Origin: Typhlomys cinereus
Lineage: Eukaryota; Chordata; Mammalia; Rodentia; Platacanthomyidae
Direction of reading: 5' to 3'
Length of the DNA: 64,000 nt
Assembly (NCBI GenBank): GCA_023101885.1
Contig: JALPQD010000016.1
Coordinates: forward strand, 13,360,395-13,424,394
Part shown: positions 11,540-22,070 of the stretch, piece after piece
Layout: each line of letters begins with the position of its first letter
How positions within the stretch are numbered: the first letter of the stretch is position 1
The notes under the pieces: generated by a model
Database searches by the model: none
The model's input: the letters and a program-made list of their open reading frames with translations, nothing else
What the model was told of the DNA's origin: nothing
Program-made: the position numbers and the translations under genes

Positions 11540-12479
11540 ACACACACACACACACACCTGGATTCGCAATGGAATCCACTTAAACATGCATACACTTTCA
11601 TTTTCCAGCTCTGATACTCTCTTGAGCATCTCTTCCTTGGTCTATCTCAGGAAGAATATCTTTGTGGCAGCCATACATGGTGTGTAATCGGAAAGAGTAA
11701 AACAGGGCCAAAAAAGGGCTGGACTCAACACAGTTTTTAATGGTCTTACAAATCCTTCCCTGCTAGTAAATGTTGGCCACAAGGAATGGCAATAAAGGTG
11801 TTAGTTCACTCTGTCATCTGCCCACTGCCTTGCCGTGTTCCCCTGCCCACTTTCCAATCCAATTGCCTCTGGTGAGATATTTAGCTCTTCCTATTGCTGG
11901 CCCTAGGGTTTTTATTACTGCCTGCTTGTATCCCATTTGTAATTGTATCATATGTTGATAAAGAGTAACTTGTTAATCTTTGTGCAAATGATTTAACCAG
12001 AAGCCTCCATCACCCTTTTTCAGGTAGTCATTAGCTAACCTGAGAGAGTTTGCTTAGGGAACAAAAAACCTGATTATGTTTGGGAAATTCTATTTTCAGC
12101 TCTACTTTTTTTCCCCAGAATCACTTTTCATCCTCATATGGGGGATGAAAAAATGATTTGATTTGCAATAATTATGATTTTTCTGTAAGCTTTATTCACA
12201 AAATGAACACTGCTAAGTTCTAGTTAAATGTCTTAAGTGAGCAAATGAATGACTAACATTTCACTTAGAAAATGAAAGACCTCAATAAACAAGTTTATGA
12301 AAGTTAAAAATGATATTTCATTATACGGGTTTTATACTGATTATATCTAGATGAGAACTAGGTATTCTTATTTTAATTAATTTAAGGAAATAAATGTTAG
12401 CTTTTTTTCTTTCTTTAATTTTTTTCCCTTTTTATGTGAACACATGGTAATGATCAAGACAAAGTGAGCTCTTTTTGTC
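11071..12479. other. Unique sequence with a CA array
   Basis: No gene is recognised. A (CA)n array with a GA interruption lies at 11,507-11,559. It generates the His/Thr-repeat ORF at 11,304-11,687 and the Cys/Val-repeat ORF on the minus strand. A short hairpin is noted at 12,125-12,151. Confidence 0.5.
12125..12151. repeat. Short inverted repeat (9-bp arms, 9-base loop)
   Basis: TTTTCATCC at 12,125-12,133 is complementary to GGATGAAAA at 12,143-12,151. It is an isolated hairpin-forming sequence in unique DNA. No terminator or RNA role is implied in a mammalian genome. Confidence 0.8.
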
Positions 12480-12875
12480 ATGGTAAGGCACAGGTGTCAA
12501 CTTGACAGTTGAGGGTTTGAGCTCTGAGCATATTTGTAGAGAATTGGTGGCTAAATAGGCTCAGAGCAAGCCTGTAGGAGATTGTCTAGCTGATAGGAAA
12601 GGCCCCGCTTATGGTGGGTGGAATTAGGCCCTGAATAAATTGAGATGGTTGAGAGAGTTGGCATCCTTCTGTTCACTTAGCCAGACATGCTGGTCTGGCA
12701 AGTAAGGATTGTCCTCTCTTGTTTGTGGTGATGGGTTGGCCAGTTCCTTTGGCTCTGGTATTGGTGCGTGCTCTTCCGTCAAGATGGACTGAGAATTGTA
12801 ACCAGGAATCGTAAGAGATAATAAACACTTGTTCCCTAAGCCATTTGATGGTCATTTATCAGGAACCATGCAGGC
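12480..12875 (+). mobile_element. hAT/URR1-like non-autonomous repeat
   Basis: The element begins near 'ggcacaggtgtcaacttgac' and ends near 'ggtcatttatcaggaacc'. It is the best-preserved plus-strand copy in the window; the copy at 21,690-22,065 reads in the opposite direction with the same end blocks ('gataaatgaccatcacaca' / 'gtcaagttgatacctgtgct'). It has no ORF of interest. The minus-strand ORF at 12,673-12,855 is incidental. Confidence 0.65.
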
Positions 12876-13048
12876 TAACTGCAACAATTTTCAAATATAG
12901 TTTTTACCACTAGTTCTGTGTACAGTTTCTTTCACATCCTCCCTGTTAATATACTAGGAGACATGATTACAATCTGAAAATTATATGTCATATAGGGAAA
13001 AAATGTTATGTAGGCACTAAGAGGAAGTTTTGAATTTACCAAAATGAT
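12876..13048. other. Short unique interval between two repeats
   Basis: AT-rich flank between the URR1-like element and the L1 TSD. Nothing else is seen. Confidence 0.5.
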
Positions 13049-13062
13049 GAAATGTGATGTTG

Positions 13063-13981
13063 TCAAGGAGAGAGGAGATCATGTTACAGCAGAGAAAATA
13101 GGCCACCATCAAGGAATGCAAGTAAGTAATGAGACATCTGGTTAAGTTTACAGACTTTCCTTCCTGATCATTTGCAACTGATGGGGTATGATCTCACCAG
13201 AAGAGAAGGGCATATAGTCTGGCAGATAGAAAGGAACCATTGTACAAATGGGAAACTGACACCCCCCACCGCGGTCTCCTACTTTTATTCCATCTACCTT
13301 TGAATATACTCTTATAATAAATAAGACTCTATTTTAACAGCTTTTTATCTCTGACATCCAATACCCGTCAAGATGGAGTCAAGGGCATTGCAGGAGCAGC
13401 GAAACTAAAAAAAAAAATTAACAAACTATAATCCAGAACATCAGAGACTCTATATCAACCACCTGGAACTAGGCCAGCCTAATCTCTCCCCAGCCTAAAG
13501 CTCAGGGAAATTTGCAGAAGAGGGGGTGGTAAGACTGTAAGAGCACAAGGATGGGGAGGAGTAATGATATGCAAGATTTTCCACACAAGGTGGTACGAAG
13601 CAATCATAATAGGACTTTGCATGACCTGCGCAATGACCAACACATTATTGACTCCTCAAAGTCTAGCATGGACTAAAGGCTCTAGGATCCTTAGAAGCTA
13701 GGGATTAACAGCCACAATAGTGTTCCTATACATATGGGGAACACAAGAAAGACTTCTAGGAAATGCCACTTATTCCTTACATCTCATCAGAGAGGAAGGC
13801 CCAGAGGAAAGTTTGACATACACATTAAAGGATGCTCTAGGGATGGGGGGAGGAGGCACTGGGAGATACGGAGGGAGGAGGGGGGAAAGGAAGGGGAAAA
13901 GTGGGAGGAAGCTAGGGGGTCCAGGTAGGGGTGGAGGGAAGAAGGGGACCAGGGTACCTATTAAGTTTGTATGAGTGGAAA

Positions 13982-14032
<51 letters not shown>

Positions 14033-14044
14033 ATTAAAAAAAAA
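13063..14044 (+). mobile_element. 5'-truncated L1, 3'UTR only, with exact 14-bp TSD
   Basis: This is a retrotransposed L1 3' end of about 980 bases. It starts inside the 3'UTR (shared block 'aaaataggccaccatcaa'), contains the purine/G-rich tract at 13,845-13,955 and ends in an (AAAT)n tail at 13,978-14,032. The exact duplication gaaatgtgatgttg flanks it at 13,049-13,062 and 14,045-14,058. It lacks ORF1 and ORF2. Its 3'UTR is the long type, like the copies at 14.8 kb and 39.6 kb. The Gly/Arg-rich ORFs at 13,720-13,974 come from the polypurine tract. Confidence 0.93.
13978..14032. repeat. (AAAT)n microsatellite tail of L1
   Basis: About 13 perfect AAAT units grew from the L1 tail. The Phe/Tyr/Leu/Ile-repeat minus-strand ORF at 13,961-14,254 runs through it and is an artefact. 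Confidence 0.95.
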
Positions 14045-14309
14045 GAAATGTGATGTTGCAATTCTAGATGAAAATATATAAGGTGAAAGGCACATCTTCA
14101 AAAGATGAGGATATTTAAAGGAAAACATGTAAAAACTGCTGGGAGGGCTTATACCTAACATGTGGAGGGTATGGATTGACTTATTTTCATTCTTAAATTG
14201 ATTGTATTTACAAAATATTCCTAAAGGATTATATCCAATTTCGTTAAAAACCATTAGCTCCTGATTTCTAATATGAAAAATTTAAAACCAGTACCTTTTG
14301 GGCTTTTTT

Positions 14310-14700
14310 TTCTTTTCATTAACTTGTGTATGGAGTATGTGTGTGGTGTGTGTGTGTGTGCATTTGCATGTGGGTGAACATACTTGCCTGTATGTATACA
14401 AATAAACTTGTGAGTGTGAGTCTATAAAGGTCATTGGTGATATCCATAGTAATTCTCAATTTTTCTTCCCCCTTGCTGTTGTGAAACCAGATTTTTAATT
14501 ACACCCAAATGATGTCATTAAGGCTCATCTGGATATCCTGATTGCTCTGGGGATTTTCAAATTTGGTCTTCATGTCTAGAATTTCACTTGTATGCCACAC
14601 ACCACTATCATGGTAATAATGGGGGATTTGAGAATCCAAACTCAAGTGCCTTAGTTTGCCAGACAAAGATTTCAACCATTGAGCCATTTCCCCTCCTGTA
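14310..14700 (-). mobile_element. Very old copy of the GT/CA-tailed SINE
   Basis: On the minus strand the head 'gaaatggctcaatggttgaa', a box-B-like 'ttgagtttggattc' and the body word 'ccccagagcaat' can be followed. The CA tail (TG on plus) lies at 14,339-14,360. Divergence is high. An ORF at 14,499-14,789 (minus) overlaps it and is not a gene. Confidence 0.5.
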
Positions 14701-14822
14701 ATTTTTAATAAGATATTTCTGGTATATATTATTTTTGAGCATAAAACCAAACTATCATGACTACGAAATTTAAAAAACATAAATGTCAAACAATAAGCTT
14801 ACAAAATTCACTAAACATAAAA

Positions 14823-15714
14823 ATGTCCAGAATTAAAAATAATTTCTCCATTATAACATTAAATGTCAATGGTATTAACTCACTGATCAAGAGACACAGA
14901 TTACAAACTTGGATTAAAAATCACAACCCATCAATCTGCTGCCTGCAGGAAACCCATCTCACCACAAAAGATAGGCACGCTCTAAAAACAAAAGGCTGGT
15001 CAACAATTCTACAAGCAAATGGAAGCAGAAAACAAGCAGGGGTAGCCATTATGATATCAGACAAAGTGGACTTCAAACCAAAAAAAAATCATAAGAGACA
15101 CAGATGGATACTACATTTTAGTCACAGGTACAATTCACCAGGAAGACTTCATAATGCTGAACATATATGCATCCAATACGGGCCCCTCCACATTCATTAA
15201 GAAAATCCTACAGTGTCTAAAGCGAGAAATCAACCCCCAAACAATAATTCTTGGGGATTTCAACACTGCCCTCTCAACATGGGAAAGATCAACAGGTCAA
15301 AAGCTTAACAGAGACACTTTGGAACTTAATCAACCCCTTAAAGAAATGGACTTTACAGATCTCTATCGAATTTCTCACCCATATACCAAAGAATACACAT
15401 TTTTCTCAGCAGCACATGGAACTTTCTCCAAAATAGATCACATATTGGGCCACAAAATGAATCTCCACATATACAGGAAAGTTGAAATTCTAGCCTGCAC
15501 CCTATCAGACCACCACGGCCTAAAGCTGGACATCCACAACACAACAATCAAGAGAAAATACACTAACTACTGGAAACTTAACAATATGATGCTGAATGAG
15601 AACTGGTTTCAGGAAGAAATTAAAAAGGAAATTCAAGATTTCCTGAAAGCAAATGATAATGAAATACAACTTATAAAATCTCTGGGACACAATGAAAGCT
15701 GTCCTAAGAGGTAA
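14823..15714 (+). pseudogene. L1 ORF2 endonuclease domain (frameshifted)
   Basis: The ORF2 reading begins at the ATG at 14,823. The translation shows the AP-endonuclease signatures: TLNVNGINS (Asn14 region), CCLQETHL with the catalytic Glu as codon 43 (GAA at 14,949-14,951), then in the next frame LGDFNTALS, KIDHILGHK and LSDHHGLKL. The frame is lost near 15,080, where an A-run has lengthened, and again near 15,660-15,690. In life this domain nicks AT-rich target DNA to prime reverse transcription. Here it is a fossil with its catalytic residues still visible. Confidence 0.9.
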
Positions 15715-16411
15715 GTTCATAACTCTTAATGCCTACATCAAAAAAATGGAAACATCAGAAATAAACAAGTTAACAATGCAGCTTAAAGCTTTAGAGAAAC
15801 TAGAACAACCTGATCTCAAAAGTAGTAGAAGAGAGGAGATTAGCAAAATAAGGGGAGAAATATCTGAAATCAAGATTAGGAAATTGATAGAGAAAATCAA
15901 CCAGTCAAAAGGCTGGTTCTTTGAAAAAATCAATAAGATTGATACACCCCTAGCTAAATTAACGAAAAGCAAGAAAGAAAGAATCCAAATTAAAAAAATT
16001 AGAAATGAAAATGGAGTTATCACTACTAATACCCAAGAAATCCAGAGAATTATAATGTCATATTTCAAAAACTTATACTCTGTGAAATTTGACAACACAA
16101 AAGGGATGGATGAATTCTTAAGTAAACACAACTTACCTAAATTGAGTCAGGAAGTGGTGAATTATTTTAATAGCCTTATAACATATGAGGAAATTGAGGT
16201 AGTAATCTCGAATCTTCCCACCAAAAAATGTCCTGGACCAGTTGGATTCAGCACAGAGATCTACCAGACATTTAAGGAGTTAATAACACCAATACTCCTT
16301 AAACTGTTCCAACAAATAGTAAAGGAAGGAACAATACCAAATTCCTTCTATAAAGCTAATATTGTGTTAATCCCAAAACCTAATAAAGATACACCAAAAA
16401 GAAAACTATAG
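15692..16411 (+). pseudogene. L1 ORF2 linker and N-terminal reverse-transcriptase segment
   Basis: An open stretch of 239 codons covers the linker between endonuclease and polymerase and the first RT motifs, including [21 protein letters not shown] (canonical CPGPDG changed to CPGPVG) and the [12 protein letters not shown] block. A frameshift near 16,395 ends it just before the YRPISL motif, which continues in another frame. Similar sequence on the minus strand at 30,636-31,754 keeps CPGPDG. Confidence 0.88.
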
Positions 16412-17378
16412 GCCAATCTCTCTGATAAACACAGATGCAAAGATTCTCAACAAAGTCTTAGCAAATCGTATTCAAAAACATAACAAAAAGATCATTCATA
16501 GAGACCAAGTAGGCTTTATCCCCGGCACACAAGGCTGGTTCAACATATGCAAATCAATAAATGTAATTCATCACATAAGCCAGTCCAAAGTCCAAGACCA
16601 CATGATACTCTCGATAGATGCAGAAAAAGCTTTTGACAAGATCCAACAGGCTTTTATGATCAAAACCCTAGAGACAGTATGAATGGAAGGAACCTTTATC
16701 AACATAATAAAAGCTGTATACAACAAGCCCACAGCAAGGATTATACTCAATGGGGAAAAACTGGAAGCATTCCCACTTCGATCAGGAACTAGACAAGGCT
16801 GTCCACTCTCACCACTTCTGTTCAATATTGTACTTGAAGTCTTAGCTGAAGCCATAAGACAAGAAAGGCACATAAAAGGGATTCAAATCGGCAAGGAAGA
16901 AGTCAAGCTATCCCAGTTTGTAGATGACATGATCTTATACCTGAGTGATCCCAAAAAATCCACCAGGAAGCTCCTGGAACTAATTGAGAAGTGCAGCAGG
17001 GTACCAGGATGCAAAATAAAAGTACAAAAATCAATCGCTTTCCTATATGCCCAGAATGATAGAAGTGAAAAATCCCTGAGAGAAACAATCCCATGTACTA
17101 CAGCCCCTAAAAAAATGAAATATCTTCGTATAAACCTCACCAAGGAGGTAAAAGACCTTTACAATGGAAATTTTAAAACCCTAAAGAAAGAAATCGCAGA
17201 AGACACCAGAAGGTGGAAAGACCTCCCATGTTCCTGGATTGGCAGAATCAACATCGTAAAAATGACCATCCTACTAAAGGCAATATACAAATTCAATGTT
17301 ATACCAATTAAAATCCCAAAGCAATTCTTTAAAGAAGTTGACCAAACAATCTCAAAATTCATATGGAGGCACAAATGA
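16412..17378 (+). pseudogene. L1 ORF2 reverse-transcriptase core with FVDD motif
   Basis: RT motif A ([12 protein letters not shown]) lies just before an in-frame TGA at 16,680-16,682 (GGA to TGA). The open frame at 16,683-17,378 carries [19 protein letters not shown] and the catalytic box [14 protein letters not shown], with FVDD at 16,917-16,928. Mammalian L1 usually has FADD here. A stop at 17,376-17,378 (AGA to TGA) follows IWRHK. The enzyme would polymerise cDNA from nicked DNA. Here it is inactive because of stops and frameshifts. Confidence 0.9.
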
Positions 17379-18950
17379 CCCAGGATAGCAAAGACTATCC
17401 TGAATAACAAAAACACTGCTGGAGGTATCACCATACCAAACCTTACTCTATACTACAAATCCATAGTTAAAAAAACAGCCTGGTACTGGCTCCAAAATAG
17501 ACATACAGATCAATGGATAAGGGTTGAAGACCCAGATATTAGCCTACAAAATTATAGCCATTTGATCTTTGACAAAAGGGCCAAAAAAATTCCAATGGAA
17601 AAAGAACAGTATCTTAAGAAATGGTGCTGGCTGGGCTGGAGAGGTGGCTCAGGGGTTAAGCCTCCGCCTTGCAGGCGGAAGGTCCTGAGTTTGGATCCCA
17701 GATCCCACGTATAGACGCCAGGCAGAAGCGGGGGCGGCCTGCGTTTCTGGTCCTGGTAGGGCGGAGCCTGTGAATCCCGGGGCAAAAAGGAGGTGGAGGC
17801 GTCCATGGTGGTTCGCGAATTCGTCCGTGCTTCTACACATACACAGACACACACATGCGCACGCACATAAACACGCACATGCACACAGTTGAATAAATAA
17901 TAATAATAAAAAAATTAAAAAAAAATGGTATGGTGCTGACAAAACTGGATCTCAACATGCAGAAGATTAAAACTGGACCCATACTTGTTACCATGTACAA
18001 GAATTAATTCCAAATGGATCAAGGACCGAGATATATGGCCAGAGACTATAAAACCATAGTTGAAAGGATAGGGAACTCCCTCAAGATGATTGGTCTAAGC
18101 CAAGAGTTCCTAAACAGACATCCAATGGCACAGTCATTGCTACCACCTTTCAACAGTTGGGATCTTGTGAAATTAAAGAGCTTCTGTTCAAATAAAGAGA
18201 TTGTAACAGGAGCTCAAAGGCAACCCACAGAATGGGAGAAAATCTGCACTAACCACATATCTGATAGAGCTCTATTATCCAGAGTGCACAAAGAACTTAG
18301 AAAACTAAACACCAAGGAAACAAATGGCCCAATTAAAAAATGGGCCTTGGAAATTAAAAGAAACTTTACCAGATATGAAATTAAAATATCTAATAAATAT
18401 CATATAAAGTGATCCACTTCCTTAGCCATCAGGTATATGCAAATCAAAACTTCCCTGAGATATCATCTCACCCTGGTTAGGATGGCAAAAATCCACAATA
18501 CAAACAACAACAAATGCTGGAGAGGATGTGTAGAGAGGGGAACTCTCCTACATTGCTGGTGGGAATGCAGGCTCATACAACCACTCTGGCGAGCCATCTG
18601 GAGATTCTTAAAGAAATTAGTTTAAAATGCCATATTACCCTGTGATTCCATTTTTGGGAATAACTCCCCATACAGCAAAAATTGAACTCGATAGCACGAG
18701 CACGACCATGTTCATACCAGCACTGTTTACAATAGCAAAGACATGGAGTCAACCGAAATGTCCAACAGTTGATGAGTGGATAAGGAAACTGTGGTACATC
18801 TATACAATGGAGTACTACTCAGCCATCAAAAATGAGGAATTAATGGAATTTGCCGGGAAATGGATGGAATTAGAAACAATTATATTGAGTGAAGTATCCG
18901 AGACCCAGAAAATTAAGCACCATATGTACTCCCTAATAGGTGGTTCCTAG
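17379..18950 (+). pseudogene. L1 ORF2 C-terminal region, SINE-interrupted
   Basis: Beyond the SINE the ORF2 reading resumes at 18,014-18,412 ([19 protein letters not shown]...) and 18,437-18,625. The latter has the Cys/His-rich motif [18 protein letters not shown] that is typical of the L1 ORF2 C-terminus. The last frame (18,627-18,950) ends HHMYSLIGGS and then the stop, the usual end of rodent ORF2. Separate frames reflect indels. Confidence 0.9.
17633..17929 (+). mobile_element. Young SINE nested in L1 ORF2
   Basis: A plus-strand GT/CA-tailed SINE with the full head 'gggctggagaggtggctcag', body and CA tail, ending in AATAATAATAA and an A-rich stretch. It splits the L1 phrase 'aaatggtgctgg|caaaactgg', which is continuous in the other L1 copies. 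The duplicated target atggtgctg is at 17,621-17,629 and 17,930-17,938. It therefore inserted after this L1. Minus-strand ORFs at 17,552-17,942 are artefacts. Confidence 0.93.
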
Positions 18951-19960
18951 TACCAAACCCACTTAGAGACACTCAAAGATAAATCTCTTTAATACCTACA
19001 GTAATTGCAAGGATTATGAACAGGAGGGATGTGGAAGGAGGGCTACACCAGAAACAAGGAGAGAGAGAACCATGTTTTGCCAAAGAAAATAGGCCACCAT
19101 CAAAGACTGCAAGTAAGTAATGAGACATCTGGTTAATTTCACAGACCTCCTTCCTGATCACTTACAACTGATTGGGTATGATCTTACCAGAAGGGGAGGC
19201 CATATAGTCTGGCAGATAGAAAGTAACCATATCGCAAATGGGTGATTGACCTCTCCCTCATCACGGTTTCCTAATTTTATTACATCTACCTTTGAATATA
19301 CTCTTATAACAAGACTCTAATTTAACAGGTTTTTATCTCTGGCCAGGGGATGACATCCAATACCCATCAGGATGGAGTGTATTCATTGCAGGCAAAGCAA
19401 AACTGAAAAAAAATTAATCAACGAACCATAATCCAGAACATTAGAGACTCTGTCTATATCAACCACCTGGAACTAGGCCAGCCTAATCATTCCCCATCCT
19501 GAAGCTCAGGGAAATTTGAGGAAGAGGGGGCGGTAAGATTGTAAGAGCACAAGGATGGGAAGAATAATGATATGCAAGATTCTCCACACAAGTTAGGTCT
19601 GAAGCAATCATAATTGGACTTTGCATGCCCTGCGCAATGTTTAACACACTATTGACCTCACAAGGTCTAGCGTTTGCTAAAAGCACTAGGATCCTTGGCG
19701 GCAAAGGATTGACAGCCACAATAGTGTCCCTATGCTTAAAGGGGACACAGGAAATGGTTTTGGGCAATGCCACTGGGAAATGCACCTTATTAGAGAGGGG
19801 CACCCAGAGGAGAGTTTGGCATGTTCATTAAAGTATTCTCCGGGGATGGGAGGGGGAGGCACTGTGGGATGGGGAGAGAAGGGGGGTATGGGGCACAGAA
19901 GGATGGGGGGTTGAAGGGAGGGGGGAACCGGTATACCTGTTAAGTTTTTATGAGTGGAAA
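18951..19960 (+). other. L1 3'UTR, long type
   Basis: About 1 kb lies between the ORF2 stop and the A-tail. It contains a segment of roughly 350 bases (18,985-19,345, including 'aaaataggccaccatcaaag') that is missing from the minus-strand L1 at 28.6 kb. A purine/G-rich tract at 19,845-19,925 has several G-runs. ORFs on either strand here are not genes. Confidence 0.85.
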
Positions 19961-20139
19961 TAAAAAAAAAAAAAACAAGATAAAACATTAAGGCAGATGG
20001 ACTTTGAACAATAAAAAAAATTAGAAAGAAAAAAAAAGATTACTTGATTCCTATGAAGTCTAGTTCATTTGTTGGAAAAAATGGAAATAAACACTATGCA
20101 TCCTTCTGATGGTTGTTAGAACTTAAAAAAAAGGAAAAG

Positions 20140-21068
20140 TGTGTATGTCTTCCATTCTTTTCTTTTTAAAATAGCAAAGAAATTGTATATAACAATAGCT
20201 TTCCAACTACTGATGAATGTTCAATGAAAATTTTAATAGAATACTATTCAGTCATCAAAAAGATGAACCAATGAAATTTACTACTAAATGGATGGAACTA
20301 GAAAAAATCATACTCAGTGAAATATCCCAGACGCTGAAGACACATGGATGTTCTCCCTTATAAACAGATCCTAACATTAAACATTCAATTTGATGTAATC
20401 ATCTGAAATTCTCACAATGCCAACAAACAAAAGGAAATATCTCAATACCCAAACAAGACACAGCATATTGGAGCAGAAAAACAGTGAAATGGACAGCTCC
20501 AACGAACCAGAGTGCAGAGTAACTGTGACCTTCAATTCCCAGCCTGAATCATTTCAAGTGGAACTTTCCATATCCTAAGGCTCAGGGAATGTTGCAGAAG
20601 ATGTGGCAGTAAGACTGTAAAAGTCTAAAGGTGGGGAAGTCTGCGGCCAGCTAAGCCATTCCTCTGAAAATAGGGCTGCTGCATCAAGAAAGTTATGGTG
20701 GGACTCATCCTCACCAGAGATGCACTGTGACTGATAAACCAACATTCCCCCACAGATTAGTGAAGAACTCAGGAGAAATAATTACAAGCTAGGATCTTGG
20801 GCTAGACAGGTGAAGAACAGTGTCCCTATCAGTGGTCTACCAAAGGAAGAGCCACTTAATCTGCCACTGAGTCCTGTGTCCATACCAATATAATATCCAA
20901 AGGCAAATCTATGATCCACACAAGCAGACAGGCAGGAAAGTGGGTGGGAGTGGAGTGAATTGGTGAATAGAGGATTGAGTGAGAAAGGGAGAGGGAGGGA
21001 GTAGGGAGTCAGTGACAACCACCAATTATATTTGTAATTAAGAAGACTTAAAACTAATTGAAACATGA
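20140..21068 (+). mobile_element. Older L1 3' end fragment
   Basis: The words 'actattcagtcatcaaaaag', 'ggatggaactagaaaaaatc' and 'gttctcccttat' are the diverged C-terminal end of ORF2. They are followed by a 3'UTR of another subfamily with a purine-rich stretch at 20,930-21,010. It lies directly downstream of the younger L1 tail, in the same orientation. The 94-codon minus-strand ORF at 20,782-21,066 is an artefact. Confidence 0.8.
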
Positions 21069-21308
21069 AATATTAAAGATAAAATTCCTGAGAAGTTACA
21101 CTAGCAAAAGTAAAGTGCTAAAAAGAATCCTCATTGTAAATGCATAAAGGAGGGTATATCCGAATTGGATAACTGTGAGATGACTCTATGGGGATTCTAC
21201 ATGTACCCAGAATCCTTCCTCATTTATTAACTGATAGGACACAGTTGTAGAGTATAACTTCAGCATGCCTCCTCCTCATTTAGCCCTTATATAGTCAATC
21301 AAATTCTT

Positions 21309-21371
21309 TTTTTAATTTTTTTATTTATTATTTATTCAACTGTGCGTGTATGCGTGCGTGCGTGCGTGCAT

Positions 21372-21423
<52 letters not shown>

Positions 21424-21640
21424 GGGTGTAGAATCACGGACGAATTCCGGAACCACCATGGACCCTCCACCTCCTCCTTGTTTACTCTGTCCTGGGATTC
21501 AGAGGCTCCGCCTTACCAGGACCAGAAACGCAGGCCACCCCAGCTTCCTCCGGGCATCTGTACGTGGGGTCTAGGATCCGAACTCAGGACATTCTGCCTG
21601 CAAGGCAGAGGCTTACCCCCTGTGCCACCTCTCCAGCCCC
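21309..21640 (-). mobile_element. Young GT/CA-tailed SINE with exact 15-bp TSD
   Basis: The minus-strand copy has a long TG/CG-containing tail (21,340-21,430), the standard body and the head complement 'ccacctctccagcccc'. The exact 15-base TSD gtcaatcaaattctt is at 21,294-21,308 and 21,641-21,655. ORFs at 21,346-21,657 are artefacts of the repeat. Confidence 0.93.
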
Positions 21641-21689
21641 GTCAATCAAATTCTTAAGATAACCTCATACACTATGTTGCAGTCCACCT

Positions 21690-22070
21690 GCATGGTTGCT
21701 GATAAATGACCATCACACAGCTTAAGGGAACAAGGAGTTTACTTTCTTACAACAGTTCTCAGTCCAGCCTGAAAGGAGAGCACACACCAACATCAGGGCT
21801 GAGGAACTGGCCACCATCATCACATAATGGCTGAGAGATGGACGATCCTTACTTGCCAGACCAGCATGTCTGGCCAAGTGAACAGAGGATGCCAACTCTC
21901 TCAACCAGCTCTCTGTGAGAGGGCCTAATCTCACCCACCAAGGGCTGGGTCTTCCCCTTCAGCTAGACAATCTCCTTGCTCTGGGCTTAACTATCAACTC
22001 TACAACTGTGCCCAGAGCTCAAACTCTCAACAGTCAAGTTGATACCTGTGCTTAACTATGACACACTATA
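21690..22070 (-). mobile_element. hAT/URR1-like non-autonomous repeat
   Basis: Inverse-orientation copy of the 12.5-kb element. The shared blocks are 'gataaatgaccatcacaca', 'acttgccagaccagcatgtc', 'gctagacaatctcc' and 'gtcaagttgatacctgtgct'. It is well preserved, and its flanks lack an obvious 8-bp duplication by eye. Confidence 0.65.

Larger units (their letters stand above)
14765..19975 (+). mobile_element. L1 retrotransposon lacking ORF1, ORF2 decayed
   Basis: A 5.2-kb L1 that begins just upstream of ORF2 and runs to a poly(A) tail at 19,961-19,975. It includes the endonuclease, reverse transcriptase and Cys-rich C-terminal regions and the long-type 3'UTR with the purine-rich tract (19,845-19,925). 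A younger SINE interrupts it at 17,633-17,929. The exact 5' boundary is uncertain (14,750-14,800) and I found no convincing TSD. With ORF1 missing and ORF2 frameshifted the copy is dead. Confidence 0.93.

Noticed and set aside
14739..14747. 'ataaaac' as a TSD for the plus-strand L1 (with 19,981)
   Set aside because: Only seven AT-rich bases, and the 5' boundary is uncertain; too weak to accept.
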